Origin: Deltaproteobacteria bacterium IMCC39146
GTDB lineage: Bacteria; Desulfobacterota; Desulfuromonadia; Desulfuromonadales; BM103
Assembly: GCA_030005635.1 (NCBI GenBank)
Contig: JARUHP010000012.1
Coordinates: 1-64,000, forward strand
Length of the DNA stretch: 64,000 nucleotides
Reading direction: 5' to 3'
Part shown: positions 8,275 through 17,126 of the stretch, in pieces
Numbering within the stretch: the first letter of the stretch is position 1
Layout of the letters: each line of letters opens with the position of its first letter
The notes under the pieces: generated by a model
Told to the model about the DNA's origin: nothing
Databases searched by the model: none
The model's input: only the letters and a program-made list of their open reading frames with translations
Made by a program: the position numbers and the translations under genes

Positions 8275-8610
8275 ATGGCTTGTTTATCGGATAAAACCTG
8301 CGAAGCTTGCAGAGCAGGCTCCCCTTTGGCAACCCGTGAAGAGGTCGCCGAATACATGTCCCAACTCGCTGGTTGGCAAATTCTTGATGTGGCCGGTGTC
8401 AATCATTTACAAAAAGGCTATAGCTTTAAAAACTTTGCACAGGCCCTAAAGTTTACCAACCAGGTTGGAGCTATCGCCGAAGAAGAAAATCATCATCCGG
8501 CCATACTGACCGAGTGGGGCAAGGTGACCGTGACCTGGTGGACCCACAAGATTGCGGGGTTACATACCAATGACTTTATCATGGCGGCAAAAACCGATGA
8601 TCTCCTTTGA
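8275..8610 (+). CDS. phhB: Pterin-4a-carbinolamine dehydratase
   Basis: This enzyme dehydrates 4a-hydroxytetrahydropterin to quinonoid dihydropterin during pterin cofactor recycling. The family signature is clear: E-N-H-H-P near residue 70, then W-x2-V-x-V-x-W-W-T-H with the catalytic histidines, and a C-terminal G-L-H-T-N-D-F. The N-terminal ~15 residues include C-x6-C-x2-C, a Cys-rich extension seen in some bacterial members. The ATG at 8275 uses the GGGAG at the end of the preceding gene. No aromatic amino-acid hydroxylase is in the window, so the partner is unknown; molybdopterin or other pterin metabolism is an alternative. Confidence 0.92.
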   Translation: MACLSDKTCEACRAGSPLATREEVAEYMSQLAGWQILDVAGVNHLQKGYSFKNFAQALKFTNQVGAIAEEENHHPAILTEWGKVTVTWWTHKIAGLHTNDFIMAAKTDDLL

Positions 8611-9088
8611 ACAACGCTTCATAAGGATCTCCCTCCTCCTTGTTTCCATCTTCACTCTATGCTCGACACCTTTGTCTGCTGCAGAACAACCCTTTGCATG
8701 CGCACCGACTGTAGAAGATGAAATGGGCCCCTTCTATAAACCTGGAGCGCCGTATCGTCACAGCGTCGGTACGGGCTACCTGTTGTTTGGCACGGTCAAG
8801 TCGGCAGTGGATTGTAGTCCGGTACCAGCGGCCACAGTAGAGCTCTGGATGACTGGACCGGAAGGTCGGTACGGAGATGAATGGTGGGCCACTCTCTTTA
8901 GCGCCAATAACGGCACTTACTATTTTACGAGCCATGCTGCAACCGAGTTCGGCAGTCGCCGCCCGCATATTCATATGAGGGTAACGGCCGAAGGTTTTAC
9001 GCCAATGGTGACACAGCATTATCCTGTTAAAGGGGCAGGGGAGGGTCAATTTGATTTGGTGCTGATTCCTCTGAGTGTGCTTGAGTAG
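8597..9088 (+). CDS. Exported intradiol ring-cleavage dioxygenase-like protein
   Basis: An N-terminal signal peptide (hydrophobic stretch ending S-A-A-E) is followed by a single C-terminal-type intradiol dioxygenase beta-sandwich domain. Family marks are G-P-F-Y-K-P-G-A-P, the G-T-Y-Y-F strand and R-R-P-H-I-H-M-R-V with a later Q-H-Y-P, which supply the Tyr and His ligands of the Fe(III) site. The protein (163 aa from the ATG at 8597) lacks the N-terminal dimerisation helix region of catechol dioxygenases. Exported single-domain members occur in many bacteria with unclear substrates. The start overlaps the last 14 bases of phhB. Confidence 0.82.
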   Translation: MISFEQRFIRISLLLVSIFTLCSTPLSAAEQPFACAPTVEDEMGPFYKPGAPYRHSVGTGYLLFGTVKSAVDCSPVPAATVELWMTGPEGRYGDEWWATLFSANNGTYYFTSHAATEFGSRRPHIHMRVTAEGFTPMVTQHYPVKGAGEGQFDLVLIPLSVLE

Positions 9089-9152
9089 TGTCGATGGCAA
9101 AAGGGATAGAGATGTATTGAGAGACTTTAGGAGATGAGACCCCAAGACTTTA

Positions 9153-9455
9153 TTGTTTAAAAGGGATGAAGGGGATAGATCAAAAGCTTTTCACCACAGA
9201 GCCACAGAGAATACAGAGTAGAATCCTAGACAAAACCTGTTTTTTGCCAAATAACATCTGATGACGTCTGATAAAACAAAGAAGTAGGATCATGCTTTGG
9301 GTTAAAAGCCCTTAGCCATAAAGATTAAGACTTTGCCCTATCAGATTTAATCAGATTCTATCTGCGGCCAATTTGTCTTTCGTCTTTTAGCTTTGTTCCA
9401 ATCTGCGTGCATCAGCCCTTATTTGTGTTCGACAATGATTCAGTCCACAAGTTTA
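9153..9455. repeat. ~300-bp noncoding structured repeat, copy A
   Basis: First of three copies (others at 16067-16370 and 61564-61894). All share, in order, a GGGATAG(A/G)TC segment, a CGCAGAG-type tract, then ATCTGATG..(G/T)TCTGATAAAACAAAGAAG, a central GCTTTGGGTTAAAAG...TTAGCCA.AAAG hairpin, CTTTGCCCTATCAG and ATCAGATTCTATC(T/C)GCGGCC. It contains no open frame and lies between the dioxygenase-like gene and umuD. Confidence 0.75.
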
Positions 9456-9565
9456 AGCTTTAGAGCTCTCAGTTAATGCATCGGGACACTCCCGCTCGTG
9501 TACTGCTGAAAACCCCCGAATAGCGATTGGCACATTGATAAATATGGCACTTATTCTTGCGCTCT

Positions 9566-9581
9566 GTTACTTTATGGTAAC
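9566..9581. promoter_or_regulatory. Candidate operator palindrome upstream of umuDC
   Basis: GTTAC-N6-GTAAC is the only good palindrome in the umuD upstream region (113 bases before the start). An SOS-controlled umuDC operon would be expected to carry a LexA box, but this sequence does not match the common E. coli or Bacillus consensus. The assignment is by position only. Confidence 0.35.
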
Positions 9582-9693
9582 TAACGCATTGGATTAAATT
9601 CTGAGTTTGGCTGAAGCCTCAATTTGAGCGAGAGCAGCGGCTATGATGAATGCTGTGCTCAGTCTTGATAGAACACCCCCAGGAGAAACGTAG

Positions 9694-10122
9694 ATGGTTG
9701 CAAATATCGGTGAGAGTGGTGAATTTACGCAGCTCGGCATCCCCATGTTTTCTGATGCCGTAGCGGCAGGCTTTCCCAGTCCGGCAACAGATTATTGTGA
9801 ACGCAAGCTGGACCTGAACGAACTCTGTATTCAAAAACCCGCTGCGACCTATTTTGTGCGTGCGCAGGGCGATTCCATGATTGACGCAGGTATCTTCCCC
9901 GGCGATGTTCTGGTCATAGACCGGTCGATCGACGCATCACACGGTGATATCGTAATTGCTGCTGTGAACGGTGAGTTAACGGTGAAGCTGCTGGAGACGA
10001 AGCCTCAAACCAGGCTCGTCCCCATGAACAATCAGTATGCACCGATCGTTATCCCCGAGGGCGCAGAGCTGGAAATCTTTGGTGTCGCTACAAATGTGAT
10101 CCATCGTTTGCGTAAACCATGA
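9694..10122 (+). CDS. umuD: UmuD, autoproteolytic subunit of DNA polymerase V
   Basis: LexA-fold S24 peptidase that, after RecA-stimulated self-cleavage, activates UmuC for translesion synthesis. The cleavage site A25-G26, the catalytic Ser61 (G-D-S-M) and Lys98 (L-T-V-K-L) all sit at the expected spacings. The 142-aa length is normal, and there is no DNA-binding domain as in LexA. AGGAG precedes the ATG. It overlaps umuC by 4 bases (ATGA), giving translational coupling. Confidence 0.96.
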   Translation: MVANIGESGEFTQLGIPMFSDAVAAGFPSPATDYCERKLDLNELCIQKPAATYFVRAQGDSMIDAGIFPGDVLVIDRSIDASHGDIVIAAVNGELTVKLLETKPQTRLVPMNNQYAPIVIPEGAELEIFGVATNVIHRLRKP

Positions 10123-11381
10123 GCACAACCTTTGCTCTGGTTGATTGCAACAATTTCTATGCAAGCTGCGAACGGTTGTTTCGTCCGGACTTGAAAAACA
10201 CCCCGCTCGTTGTGCTCTCCAATAACGATGGCTGCATCGTCGCGCGCAGCCAGGAGGTCAAGGACCTGGGCATCAAGATGGGCACCCCTCTCTTTAAAGC
10301 AAAAGAAGAGATAGACCGGCACGGAATTCAGGTTTTTTCCTCCAATTACACCCTCTACGGCGACATCTCTGCCCGGGTTATGCAAACGCTCGAGAAATTC
10401 AGCCCCAATGTCGAAGTGTATTCAATCGATGAAGCCTTTTTGGATGTGACCGGTATCCGTGCCTTGAGTGACCATGGCCAATTGATCCGCTCTATTGTCA
10501 TGCAACATGTTGGCGTCCCTGTGTGTGTCGGTATCGCACCAACCAAAACCCTCTCCAAGCTGGCTAATAATGCGGCCAAGAAGTTCAAGGCAACCCAGGG
10601 CGTTGTTGATCTCACCGACCCGGACCGGCAAAAGCGTCTTCTGCAGATCACACCCGTCTCCGAGGTCTGGGGCGTTGGCCGTAAACTGACCGAACGTCTG
10701 CAAAAGATCGGCGTTGATACAGCCTTGCGTTTGGCCCAGATGGAGCCGCGTCGTGCCCGGCAAGGCTTCTCCGTGGTCTTGGAGAGGACTATTTGCGAAT
10801 TGAACGGAGAAAGCTGTCTAGAACTTGATGAAACATGGCAGCCAAGACAACAAATCATGTGCTCCAGATCGTTCGGCGAGAAGCTGACGCAATACTCTGA
10901 TCTGAAAGAGACCGTCTGTGAGTTTGCCGCAAGGGCTGCCGAAAAGCTGCGTCGAGATAAGCAACTGGCCCTGATGGTGAATGTGTTCATCCGCACCAGT
11001 CCCTTCGATAAGACGGGGTCTGGCTACTCCAACACGGCGACAGGCACGCTTACCCAGCCAAGTTCTGATACGCGCAAGATCCTGGATCTGACCATCCGGC
11101 TGTTCGACATGGTTTGGCGAGACGGCTATCGCTATGCCAAAGCAGGGGTGATGTTGGGGGGCTTCTGTTCGCCGAACGATGTTCAACTCAGCCTCTTCGA
11201 CAGTCAAAAAGGCCGTTCAGAGAATGAAGCCTTAATGAATGTGATCGACACCATTAACCGTGGCGGCCAGGGCAATATATGGTTCGGTGGTCAGCGGCCG
11301 CAAAAGGATTGGTTTATGCGGCAGGCTAATGTTTCTCCTGCATACACAACACGTTGGAATAGTATACCTGAAGTAAAATGA
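10119..11381 (+). CDS. umuC: UmuC, Y-family DNA polymerase V catalytic subunit
   Basis: Y-family lesion-bypass polymerase of full length (420 aa). The palm motifs D-C-N-N-F-Y-A-S-C-E at the N-terminus and Y-S-I-D-E-A-F-L-D (near 105) supply the metal-binding acidic residues. A helix-hairpin-helix region (E-V-W-G-V-G-R-K-L), a little-finger domain and the UmuC C-terminal extension follow, the last carrying the Q-L-S-L-F beta-clamp-binding type motif. Together with umuD it forms a damage-inducible mutagenesis operon. Confidence 0.97.
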   Translation: MSTTFALVDCNNFYASCERLFRPDLKNTPLVVLSNNDGCIVARSQEVKDLGIKMGTPLFKAKEEIDRHGIQVFSSNYTLYGDISARVMQTLEKFSPNVEVYSIDEAFLDVTGIRALSDHGQLIRSIVMQHVGVPVCVGIAPTKTLSKLANNAAKKFKATQGVVDLTDPDRQKRLLQITPVSEVWGVGRKLTERLQKIGVDTALRLAQMEPRRARQGFSVVLERTICELNGESCLELDETWQPRQQIMCSRSFGEKLTQYSDLKETVCEFAARAAEKLRRDKQLALMVNVFIRTSPFDKTGSGYSNTATGTLTQPSSDTRKILDLTIRLFDMVWRDGYRYAKAGVMLGGFCSPNDVQLSLFDSQKGRSENEALMNVIDTINRGGQGNIWFGGQRPQKDWFMRQANVSPAYTTRWNSIPEVK

Positions 11382-11449
11382 GATGGTTTTTAGCCGGGGG
11401 CACTCAAGATAGCGTGTCTCTGGTTGTTTAGGTTTGTCAACTCTCTTGA

Positions 11450-11475
11450 CCCTTGTCCCTTGTCCCTTGTCCCTT
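11450..11475. repeat. Heptamer tandem repeat
   Basis: Three perfect head-to-tail copies of CCCTTGT and a partial fourth lie in the gap after umuC. A similar CCCTCGTCCCTTT run occurs near 57072. Confidence 0.7.
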
Positions 11476-11537
11476 TGGTCTGTCGCGCTTCATTCACAGC
11501 AATAAACTAAAAATATTCGGCACCGCGATCTGAAGTG

Positions 11538-12041
11538 CTAAGCAGCATTCTTAATCGGCACCGTTTCAAAGCTTGAGTTCAGAGTGTTCTTGACAAAAAA
11601 GATGATTAAAAGACTGCTGCCGAGCTTGATAATGGTCTGTCCCCACATGGCGTCCCAGATCGGCCCGAAAGCCAGATACACAAACACAACCGAATCCAAC
11701 GGTGTCCCTACGATATTGCTGACGATGGCGCGTCCCCGAAAGGAGAGAGGAGTCGTCGTGAATACGGCCCAGTCCATTCCTTCGGCGACTACGAAAGCGC
11801 CTAAACTTGCCAGGGCCAGGGTGGGGGAAAAGAGTGCCGAGATTCCAGCTGCAACAAACATCCAAAGCCAACAGCCCCATTTGCCAAATCTTCTCTGTAC
11901 AAGGTCCCTTGCTGTAAAAGTGAAGCCAATCGCCATAGCACCCGCGGGGAAAGAAAGTCCCGCTACATGAACGATCCCAAACTGCATAACCAGCAGATTG
12001 GCAACGACTATTGATCCCAGGTAAAAAATTGCTTCAAACAT
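11538..12041 (-). CDS. VUT family membrane transporter (queuosine-precursor type)
   Basis: A 167-aa polytopic protein of the VUT/YhhQ superfamily, which includes putative 7-cyano-7-deazaguanine and other queuosine-precursor transporters. Recognisable parts are A-N-L-L-V near the N-terminus, F-T-A-R-D-L-V-Q-R-R-F-G-K after the second helix, A-E-G-M-D-W-A-V-F and N-x-V-G-T-P-L-D-S-V-V-F-V. The ATG at 12041 follows GAGAGG. It is a short family member. No preQ1 riboswitch is recognisable upstream, so the substrate is uncertain. It is convergent with umuC. Confidence 0.8.
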   Translation of the reverse strand: MFEAIFYLGSIVVANLLVMQFGIVHVAGLSFPAGAMAIGFTFTARDLVQRRFGKWGCWLWMFVAAGISALFSPTLALASLGAFVVAEGMDWAVFTTTPLSFRGRAIVSNIVGTPLDSVVFVYLAFGPIWDAMWGQTIIKLGSSLLIIFFVKNTLNSSFETVPIKNAA

Positions 12042-12389
12042 TGAGGCCTCTCAAATATGTAATTGTGTTTCTGTGGCCCTGATTGTTCTTCAGGTCTGTA
12101 AGTGGTTTCGTGCTGTTTAACTTTATAACTAGCACCATTATTTCGCGGCGATGAGGGACTATAAGGGTCTATGGTTAGTGCAAAGACAGCAGGTCCTATT
12201 TAGGTCGAACAGCTTTGCAAAGATTCTGAACGCGGCTAAATATGGGTGCTAATTGTTTTAATTGTAATCATGACCGATATTATCACCTTTGGCGGGCGGG
12301 TGCAAAATATGAACTCATAAAAAAATCCGGTGTCTAGTTATGTCGGCAACTCAAGGGATGATGGGGATAAAGGGAAAGATGGGGAAAAA
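12042..12389. other. Intergenic stretch, no gene seen
   Basis: AT-rich spacer between the VUT gene and a perfect hairpin at 12390. I see no open frame with a start signal, no riboswitch and no repeat of the families listed elsewhere. Confidence 0.5.
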
Positions 12390-12428
12390 GGAATGACCCT
12401 TTAAGGCAAGGCATTAAAGGGTCATTCC
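12390..12428. repeat. Perfect 15-bp stem hairpin
   Basis: GGAATGACCCTTTAA (12390-12404) and its exact complement TTAAAGGGTCATTCC (12414-12428) surround a 9-base loop. There is no T run, so it is not a typical terminator. It immediately precedes the antitoxin remnant; its role is unknown. Confidence 0.75.
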
Positions 12429-12433
12429 GGTAA

Positions 12434-12679
12434 GCAGTTATAGACCGGGCTCAAAATGACCCAGAATTTAGAGCTGAGATGGTTAGCGAGGCGATCTCTG
12501 TTTTTCTGGATGGTGATATCGATACAGGAAAAAGCTTGCTGCGTGATTATCTGAACGCTACCAACTCGATGCCTGGCCCTGTTTTTGAACCGCTTGCAGC
12601 CTTAACTTCCCACGTACAACAAACCTGTTCTCAAATATTTCAGCATCCCTCGTCCTGGACTGAAAGCATTAGGTCTTAA
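12434..12679 (+). pseudogene. Remnant of a HigA2-like/XRE antitoxin gene
   Basis: From just after a TAA at 12431 the frame reads A-V-I-D-R-A-Q-N-D-P-E-F-R-A-E-M, then L-D-G-D-I-D-T-G-K and L-L-R-D-Y-L-N-A-T. This is the conserved N-terminal region of antitoxins paired with RelE/HigB-type toxins. The normal start is missing, and after N-A-T-N-S the expected helix-turn-helix (S-x-K-S-L-x-R-M-L) is replaced by unrelated sequence. A shortened product from the Met at 12479 is conceivable. No toxin gene is adjacent. Decay of a toxin-antitoxin locus is the simplest reading. Confidence 0.6.
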
Positions 12680-13440
12680 CCTTTTTTCTCTGTATCCAAA
12701 AACGGTTTAAGCAAATCGAGCGGTACCGGGAAGATGATCGTCGAATTCTTCTCGGTGGCGATCTCGGTCAGCGTCTGCAAAAAACGCAGTTGTAGGGCAC
12801 CGCTCTCTTTCGAAATCACCCCGGCGGCGTCGGCGAGTTTCTGTGAGGCCTGGAATTCACCTTCGGCGTGGATGATTTTGGCGCGCCGTTCGCGCTCGGC
12901 CTCGGCCTGGCGCGCCATTGCTCGCTGCATCTCTTGCGGCAGGTCAACATGCTTGATCTCAACGTTCGATATCTTGACCCCCCAGGGGTCGGTCTGGCGA
13001 TCTAGGAGTTCCTGCAACTGCAGGTTGATGCGGTCCCGGTGCGAGAGCAGTTCGTCGAGTTCGCACTGGCCTAGCACGCTGCGCAAAGAGGTCTGGGCCA
13101 GCTGGCTGGTGGCATAGAGGTAGTCTTCAACCTCGATCAAAGCTTTTTCCGGTTCCACCACACGAAAGTAGAGGACCGCGTTGACCTTGACCGAGACGTT
13201 GTCCTTGGTGATCACATCCTGCGGCGGAACATCCATGGCTACGGTGCGCAGGCTGACTTTGATAATTTTGTCGATCACAGGAATGACAAAGCGCAATCCC
13301 GGTCCCTTGACCATGGCGAAACGACCAAGACGGAACACGACACCGCGCTGGTATTCGAAGAGAACGCGCACGGCACTGCTGATAATGCTGATGATAAACA
13401 CCAGGATAATCGCCCAGCCAATCAGATCAGTCGGAATCAT
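12676..13440 (-). CDS. Slipin / SPFH-domain membrane protein
   Basis: Stomatin-like protein: one N-terminal membrane helix (I-G-W-A-I-I-L-V-F), then the SPFH/band-7 domain with [16 protein letters not shown] and [11 protein letters not shown]. An Ala/Glu/Arg-rich coiled coil follows ([11 protein letters not shown]). It is thought to form large oligomers that organise membrane domains, usually with an NfeD partner. I chose the ATG at 13440 (AAGGAGAAAGACA upstream); the frame extends further 5' but that part reads over the NfeD gene. It overlaps nfeD by 14 bases, so the two are translated together. Confidence 0.93.
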   Translation of the reverse strand: MIPTDLIGWAIILVFIISIISSAVRVLFEYQRGVVFRLGRFAMVKGPGLRFVIPVIDKIIKVSLRTVAMDVPPQDVITKDNVSVKVNAVLYFRVVEPEKALIEVEDYLYATSQLAQTSLRSVLGQCELDELLSHRDRINLQLQELLDRQTDPWGVKISNVEIKHVDLPQEMQRAMARQAEAERERRAKIIHAEGEFQASQKLADAAGVISKESGALQLRFLQTLTEIATEKNSTIIFPVPLDLLKPFLDTEKKG

Positions 13441-14794
13441 TGTCTTTCTCCTTTGCCGTAGAGACTGCTGAACTGTCTTTGACCGCACGGACCAGCAGTT
13501 TAAGGTTGGTTTCGCTGCGTACAATTTCGATGTCGCTACCTGAGGCGATCGTTTCCTCGGCATGGGCATCCCAATATTCACCGTGCACATAGACACGACC
13601 GCGTGGATCAAGCGCTGTTACTGCCTGGCCGCGTTCACCGATCATCCCTTCGAGTCCGGAGACGAACCGGGTTTTCTGTACGCGCACCACGAAAAAGAGC
13701 ACCAGGCTGATGACACTGGCACAGATCAACACGGTTGCTGCGATGACCGAACGTGAGATCTGCAGGTATGGCTCAGGGCTGTCGACCAGGATCAGCGAGC
13801 CGAAGGTCAGTGCGATCAGGCCGCCGACTGTGAGCATGCCGTAGGAGACCACCTTGATCTCGAGGATAAACAGGATGATGGCGAGCAGAATCAGCAGAAC
13901 GCCAATATAGTTAACCGGCAGGGTTTGGAAGCCGAGAAAGGCGAGCAGCAGGGCGAGGGAGCCGATCGCTCCGGGTAAAATTACGCCCGGCTGGGAGATT
14001 TCGAAGAAGATGCCGAGGATGCCGAGCATCAGGAGCATATAAGCGACATTCGGATCGCTCAAGGTATTGAAAATCTCCTGTCGCCAGGTCATCTCAGCAT
14101 AGCTGAGCAACGCTCCGCGGGTGACCAGTTTACAGGCCTTGCCGTTGCGCAGATAAGTTCTGTCGTCTAGTTTTTTAAGGAGTTCTTGTTCATCCGTTGC
14201 GATCAGGTCGATCGCCTTGAGTTCAAGCGCCTCTTGAGCTGAGGTGGAGATTGAATCGCGTACGATAAGCTCGGCCCAATCACGATTTCTCCCTCGTTGC
14301 TCTGCGAGACTTCGAGCGTAGGCGACCGCATCGTTTACCACCTTTTCCATCACGATCTTGCCCTGTTCGCTGTCACCGGCTCCACCAAGGTCTATCGATA
14401 CCGGATGAGCCGCACCGATATTGGTGCCTGGGGCCATCGCAGCAAAATCAGCGGCAAGGGTGATCAGGGCACCGGCTGAGGCCGCCCGCGCTCCCGAGGG
14501 GTAAACGTAAACGATGACAGGAATTTTAGAAGCGAGGATCTTCTGGATAATTACGCGCATCGAACTGTCGAGTCCGCCTGGCGTGTCGAGTTCAATCAGA
14601 AAGGCCCGTGCGCTACCATTGTTGCCTGGATCCAGTTCGACACTGATAAAATCAGCCAGTACCGGGTTGATGATCCCGGTCACACGCACCACTCTGATGT
14701 TAGCAGGGGCAGTGATTTCTTCGGCCTTGAGCAGTAATCCTGAGCTTAACAGCACCAGGATGATCAGGCAGCTGAGGTAGACAGGTTTTATCAT
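13427..14794 (-). CDS. NfeD-family ClpP-like membrane serine protease
   Basis: Long NfeD (1510-N type). A signal sequence is followed by a ClpP/crotonase-fold protease domain with L-D-T-P-G-G and [10 protein letters not shown], whose Ser in A-S-A-G is the expected nucleophile. Four to five membrane helices (about 230-345) and a C-terminal OB-fold NfeD domain (V-G-x-x-G-Q-A-V near 395, with [12 protein letters not shown]) complete it. Members cleave the hydrophobic C-terminus of the partner slipin and probably act in membrane quality control. It is first in the operon with the slipin gene. Confidence 0.93.
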   Translation of the reverse strand: MIKPVYLSCLIILVLLSSGLLLKAEEITAPANIRVVRVTGIINPVLADFISVELDPGNNGSARAFLIELDTPGGLDSSMRVIIQKILASKIPVIVYVYPSGARAASAGALITLAADFAAMAPGTNIGAAHPVSIDLGGAGDSEQGKIVMEKVVNDAVAYARSLAEQRGRNRDWAELIVRDSISTSAQEALELKAIDLIATDEQELLKKLDDRTYLRNGKACKLVTRGALLSYAEMTWRQEIFNTLSDPNVAYMLLMLGILGIFFEISQPGVILPGAIGSLALLLAFLGFQTLPVNYIGVLLILLAIILFILEIKVVSYGMLTVGGLIALTFGSLILVDSPEPYLQISRSVIAATVLICASVISLVLFFVVRVQKTRFVSGLEGMIGERGQAVTALDPRGRVYVHGEYWDAHAEETIASGSDIEIVRSETNLKLLVRAVKDSSAVSTAKEKDNDSD

Positions 14795-15114
14795 TCTTCA
14801 ATCATATCAAGGCAGACTTAAGTGTCAAAAAGCTTGCTCTGGCAATAGGATCGAAGTGCTAGTTGATACTTCTTGTAAGACGGGGACAATAGTTGAAGTT
14901 GCAAGATCCAGGTTGTAACACAGGGTTAATCTGTTGTTCTTTTTGTGATTTCGAAGTGAACGTCAGAACCGGCCCGTTTCAGTGGGCCTCTCGACGCTGC
15001 TTTTGGGCAGTAATAATATAAACAACAGCAAACAATTAGAACAGTAAATCCAACAAAAATAGCAATAGTTTAATCAACGGGATCACTTAGGCCGCAAAAA
15101 GAATTTAAAGGGTC
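14795..15114. other. Intergenic stretch with one short hairpin
   Basis: It contains a 5-bp hairpin GGCCC/GGGCC (14971-14988) without a T run, and an A/T-rich tail. No gene or known regulatory element is recognisable. Confidence 0.5.
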
Positions 15115-15285
15115 TTACACTGAATAGCCAACATCAAAAACAGCGTGACAGGATGGGCAGATAAAGAGCCACTTGGTGGTGGCCTGTTCTTTTCTGAAGG
15201 CGGAATGAAAACCGTCTTTGTAGCCACACAAAGGGCAAACCTTGAACTCGCCATCTATCGTGACCCTGTGAATCTCTTCGATCAT
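15115..15285 (-). CDS. Small zinc-ribbon protein
   Basis: A 56-residue protein whose two C-P-x-C pairs (C-P-L-C and C-P-S-C) about 28 residues apart predict a zinc ribbon. The surrounding G-Y-K-D-G-F-H and K-W-L-F-I-C-P-S-C-H-A-V-F-D resemble small conserved proteins of Geobacter relatives. A TTG nine codons upstream (15312) is an alternative start with AAGGA abutting it; I prefer the internal ATG. Function unknown; a nucleic-acid or protein adaptor role is a guess. Confidence 0.65.
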   Translation of the reverse strand: MIEEIHRVTIDGEFKVCPLCGYKDGFHSAFRKEQATTKWLFICPSCHAVFDVGYSV

Positions 15286-15357
15286 AGGTATTTTCTCGAA
15301 TAAAGGCCGCAATCCTTATTTCATTGTGGCCTCTTAAAATAACAGGTGACTTCTTTA

Positions 15358-15834
15358 CTACCAGCCCGTGGCCGCTTCATTGGCAAGAACAATGGCCAAC
15401 TTGTCCTGAACCTGGTTCAAGCGCTCAGCGGTGAGTGCAGCGATGTTGCGCATGAAGATGTAGCCCAGATGATAGTTTGTTTCGAAGAGTTTCTCGAGAG
15501 CTTCCCGGTCGATTTCGAGCAGTGTGGTTTCCCCGTTGCAGTAGCCAGAGAGCCGGTACTTATATGGCGGCACAATCATCGACCACCCGACGGTTGACCC
15601 CGGTTTGAGTGACACGATGGTCGTGTCGGCGTTCTCACGCTGTGGCATCTCAAAGTGGAGGCTGACCCCTCCGTTTATGATCAGGTGCAGCTTTTTCGCC
15701 TCTGACTGCTCCACGAACAACCGGGTGCCATCTTTGTAGGTATTCTCTCGACACTGGCGCAAAAATGCTGTTATTTCGTCTGGAGCCAAACCCTTAAAGA
15801 GACCCTCTGCAAACAATGCTGTGGTATTACTCAT
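15358..15834 (-). CDS. Cyclic-nucleotide-binding domain protein (Crp-like sensor half)
   Basis: The 158 residues form a single cNMP-binding beta-roll: an F-x-G-L N-terminal helix, G-T-R-L-F-V-E-Q-S, a glycine turn N-G-G-V-S-L, and K-P-G-S-T-V-G-W-S in the phosphate-binding cassette position. A C-helix follows, but no helix-turn-helix. So it is a stand-alone sensor domain, not a transcription factor. The cassette lacks the Arg-Ser/Thr typical of cAMP binding, so ligand binding is doubtful. The ATG at 15834 follows GGAAGG. Confidence 0.8.
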   Translation of the reverse strand: MSNTTALFAEGLFKGLAPDEITAFLRQCRENTYKDGTRLFVEQSEAKKLHLIINGGVSLHFEMPQRENADTTIVSLKPGSTVGWSMIVPPYKYRLSGYCNGETTLLEIDREALEKLFETNYHLGYIFMRNIAALTAERLNQVQDKLAIVLANEAATGW

Positions 15835-16066
15835 AAACACCTTCCTTTCTTGCTTCGAATAACAAGCAGCCCGTTCAACTTAGATATTCAAAGAATACCT
15901 GTTTTTTTGGCGATTGCATGTCTATGCAACAGTTTATGCACACATCTATATGCTCACATTGATTTGCCCAGGCCTGGAAGGCTTAACTGTTGGCTCCGCA
16001 GGAAGGTGGATTGCGATACACCACGGCGGTGACGGGCAAATCAGAGAAGATGTCTACCGCTATCAA

Positions 16067-16370
16067 TTGTTTAACAGGAATGAAAAGGGATAGGTCAAAA
16101 TTTTTTCAGCGCAGAGTCGCAGGGAGCGAAGAGGCGAGTCTTAGACATAACCTGTTTTTTGCCGCGGATAACATCTGATTATGTCTGATAAAACAAAGAA
16201 GCACGGTCCTGCTTTGGGTTAAAAGTCATTAGCCACAAAGATTAAGCCTTTGCCCTATCAGCTTTGATCAGATTCTATCTGCGGCCAATTTGTCTTTCGC
16301 TTTTTGATTCGCTTCCGATCTGTGTTCGACAACAATGTTGTCTTCAGGTTTACCCATTCTTTCACACATC
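16067..16370. repeat. ~300-bp noncoding structured repeat, copy B
   Basis: Second copy of the family seen at 9153 and 61564, same orientation. Its arms are the best preserved: 16161-16198 and 16248-16285 are complementary over most of ~38 bases (GCCGCGGATAACATCTGAT against ATCAGATTCTATCTGCGGC; CTGATAAAACAAAG against CTTTGCCCTATCAG). The loop holds a second hairpin. It lies between the cNMP-binding gene and a phage-like small gene. Confidence 0.78.
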
Positions 16371-16441
16371 CCCTAAGTCCCCTTCACCCCTGTAAATAGT
16401 GTTCCGTCAGGCTTGGTTTGTCGCGCCCCACGTCCTGATCT

Positions 16442-16657
16442 TTAACGCCTCAAAGCAATCAAGTTGAACGTACGCCGCCACAGGTAAGAACGCAAAATCG
16501 ATATAACTGTAAAAATACATGTGATCTGAAAGCCTTGCCCTGCCGATATCGCAAAACCGTACAGTGGTAGAATCCAGGTTGTGAGCAGCCACGAGATGGC
16601 AAACCCGGAGGCTGTGTTCAAAAATGTTTCCATGAATAATTCCCATTGAGATTGCAT
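16442..16657 (-). CDS. Phage-type small membrane protein (DUF7220-like)
   Basis: From the ATG at 16657 (strong GGGAGGAAG site) the 71-residue product has two hydrophobic helices and the ending I-F-T-V-I-S-I-L-R-S-Y-L-W-R-R-T-F-N. That ending is typical of small proteins found in phages and mobile elements (I would place it in DUF7220). No other phage genes surround it, so it is probably an orphan. The last ~25 bases of its coding strand have a near match at 57091-57113. Confidence 0.6.
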   Translation of the reverse strand: MQSQWELFMETFLNTASGFAISWLLTTWILPLYGFAISAGQGFQITCIFTVISILRSYLWRRTFNLIALRR

Positions 16658-16821
16658 AAACAACTTCCTCCCTTGTTCTGCTAGCTGTGAGTCATCTTTA
16701 GCTATAGAATGTCTGGTGTGTGTGACAATATATGTCGCATGTCCCATTGATTGTTTTGCCAAAGGAAAGAATCTTCTGAAGGTTATTTGTAGCTCCCCGA
16801 AGCAAAGGGTCTGGCACTCGC

Positions 16822-16850
16822 TGCCTGACACTGCTCTTTATGGTCAGGCA
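16822..16850. repeat. Intergenic hairpin
   Basis: TGCCTGAC (16822-16829) and GTCAGGCA (16843-16850) form an 8-bp stem in the spacer between the phage-like gene and the split-barrel flavoprotein. There is no T run. The rest of 16658-17031 holds nothing further. Confidence 0.5.
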
Positions 16851-17031
16851 CCAAGCTTTACGTGACCCTCGTCCCGGGTCCTGAGTACCAGTTTTTAAAG
16901 GTTTCCACGAACTAAGTACCAAACTCCTGTGCATTTTTTGTGAAATGTGTAGACCCGACCCCATCACTAGCTGCCCGTCCCCTGCATGCATCCACATCCG
17001 GTTGTGAATTCTCCACCCCTGATCCTGTCTA

Positions 17032-17085
17032 TTGTCTGAATATTGGGTATAGTTAGAATCAAGACGCCATCACGTATTTTGTGAT
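17032..17085 (+). promoter_or_regulatory. Promoter and operator-like palindrome of split-barrel gene 1
   Basis: TTGTCT, 16 bases, TAGAAT (17032-17059) form a plausible sigma-70 promoter. Just downstream, ATCAC-N7-GTGAT (17069-17085) is a palindrome. Both are retained at 31899-31952 upstream of the paralogue, with the palindrome arms identical while the 7-base spacer differs. That pattern suggests selection on the arms. Confidence 0.55.
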
Positions 17086-17126
17086 CTATTACAACAGAAA
17101 ACTTGCCCCCAAATTAGGTGTGAACA

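Noticed and set aside
13441-13611. 57-codon N-terminal extension of the slipin
   Set aside because: It reads over the NfeD C-terminal domain in another frame and has no slipin homology; AAGGAG just before 13440 fixes the start there.
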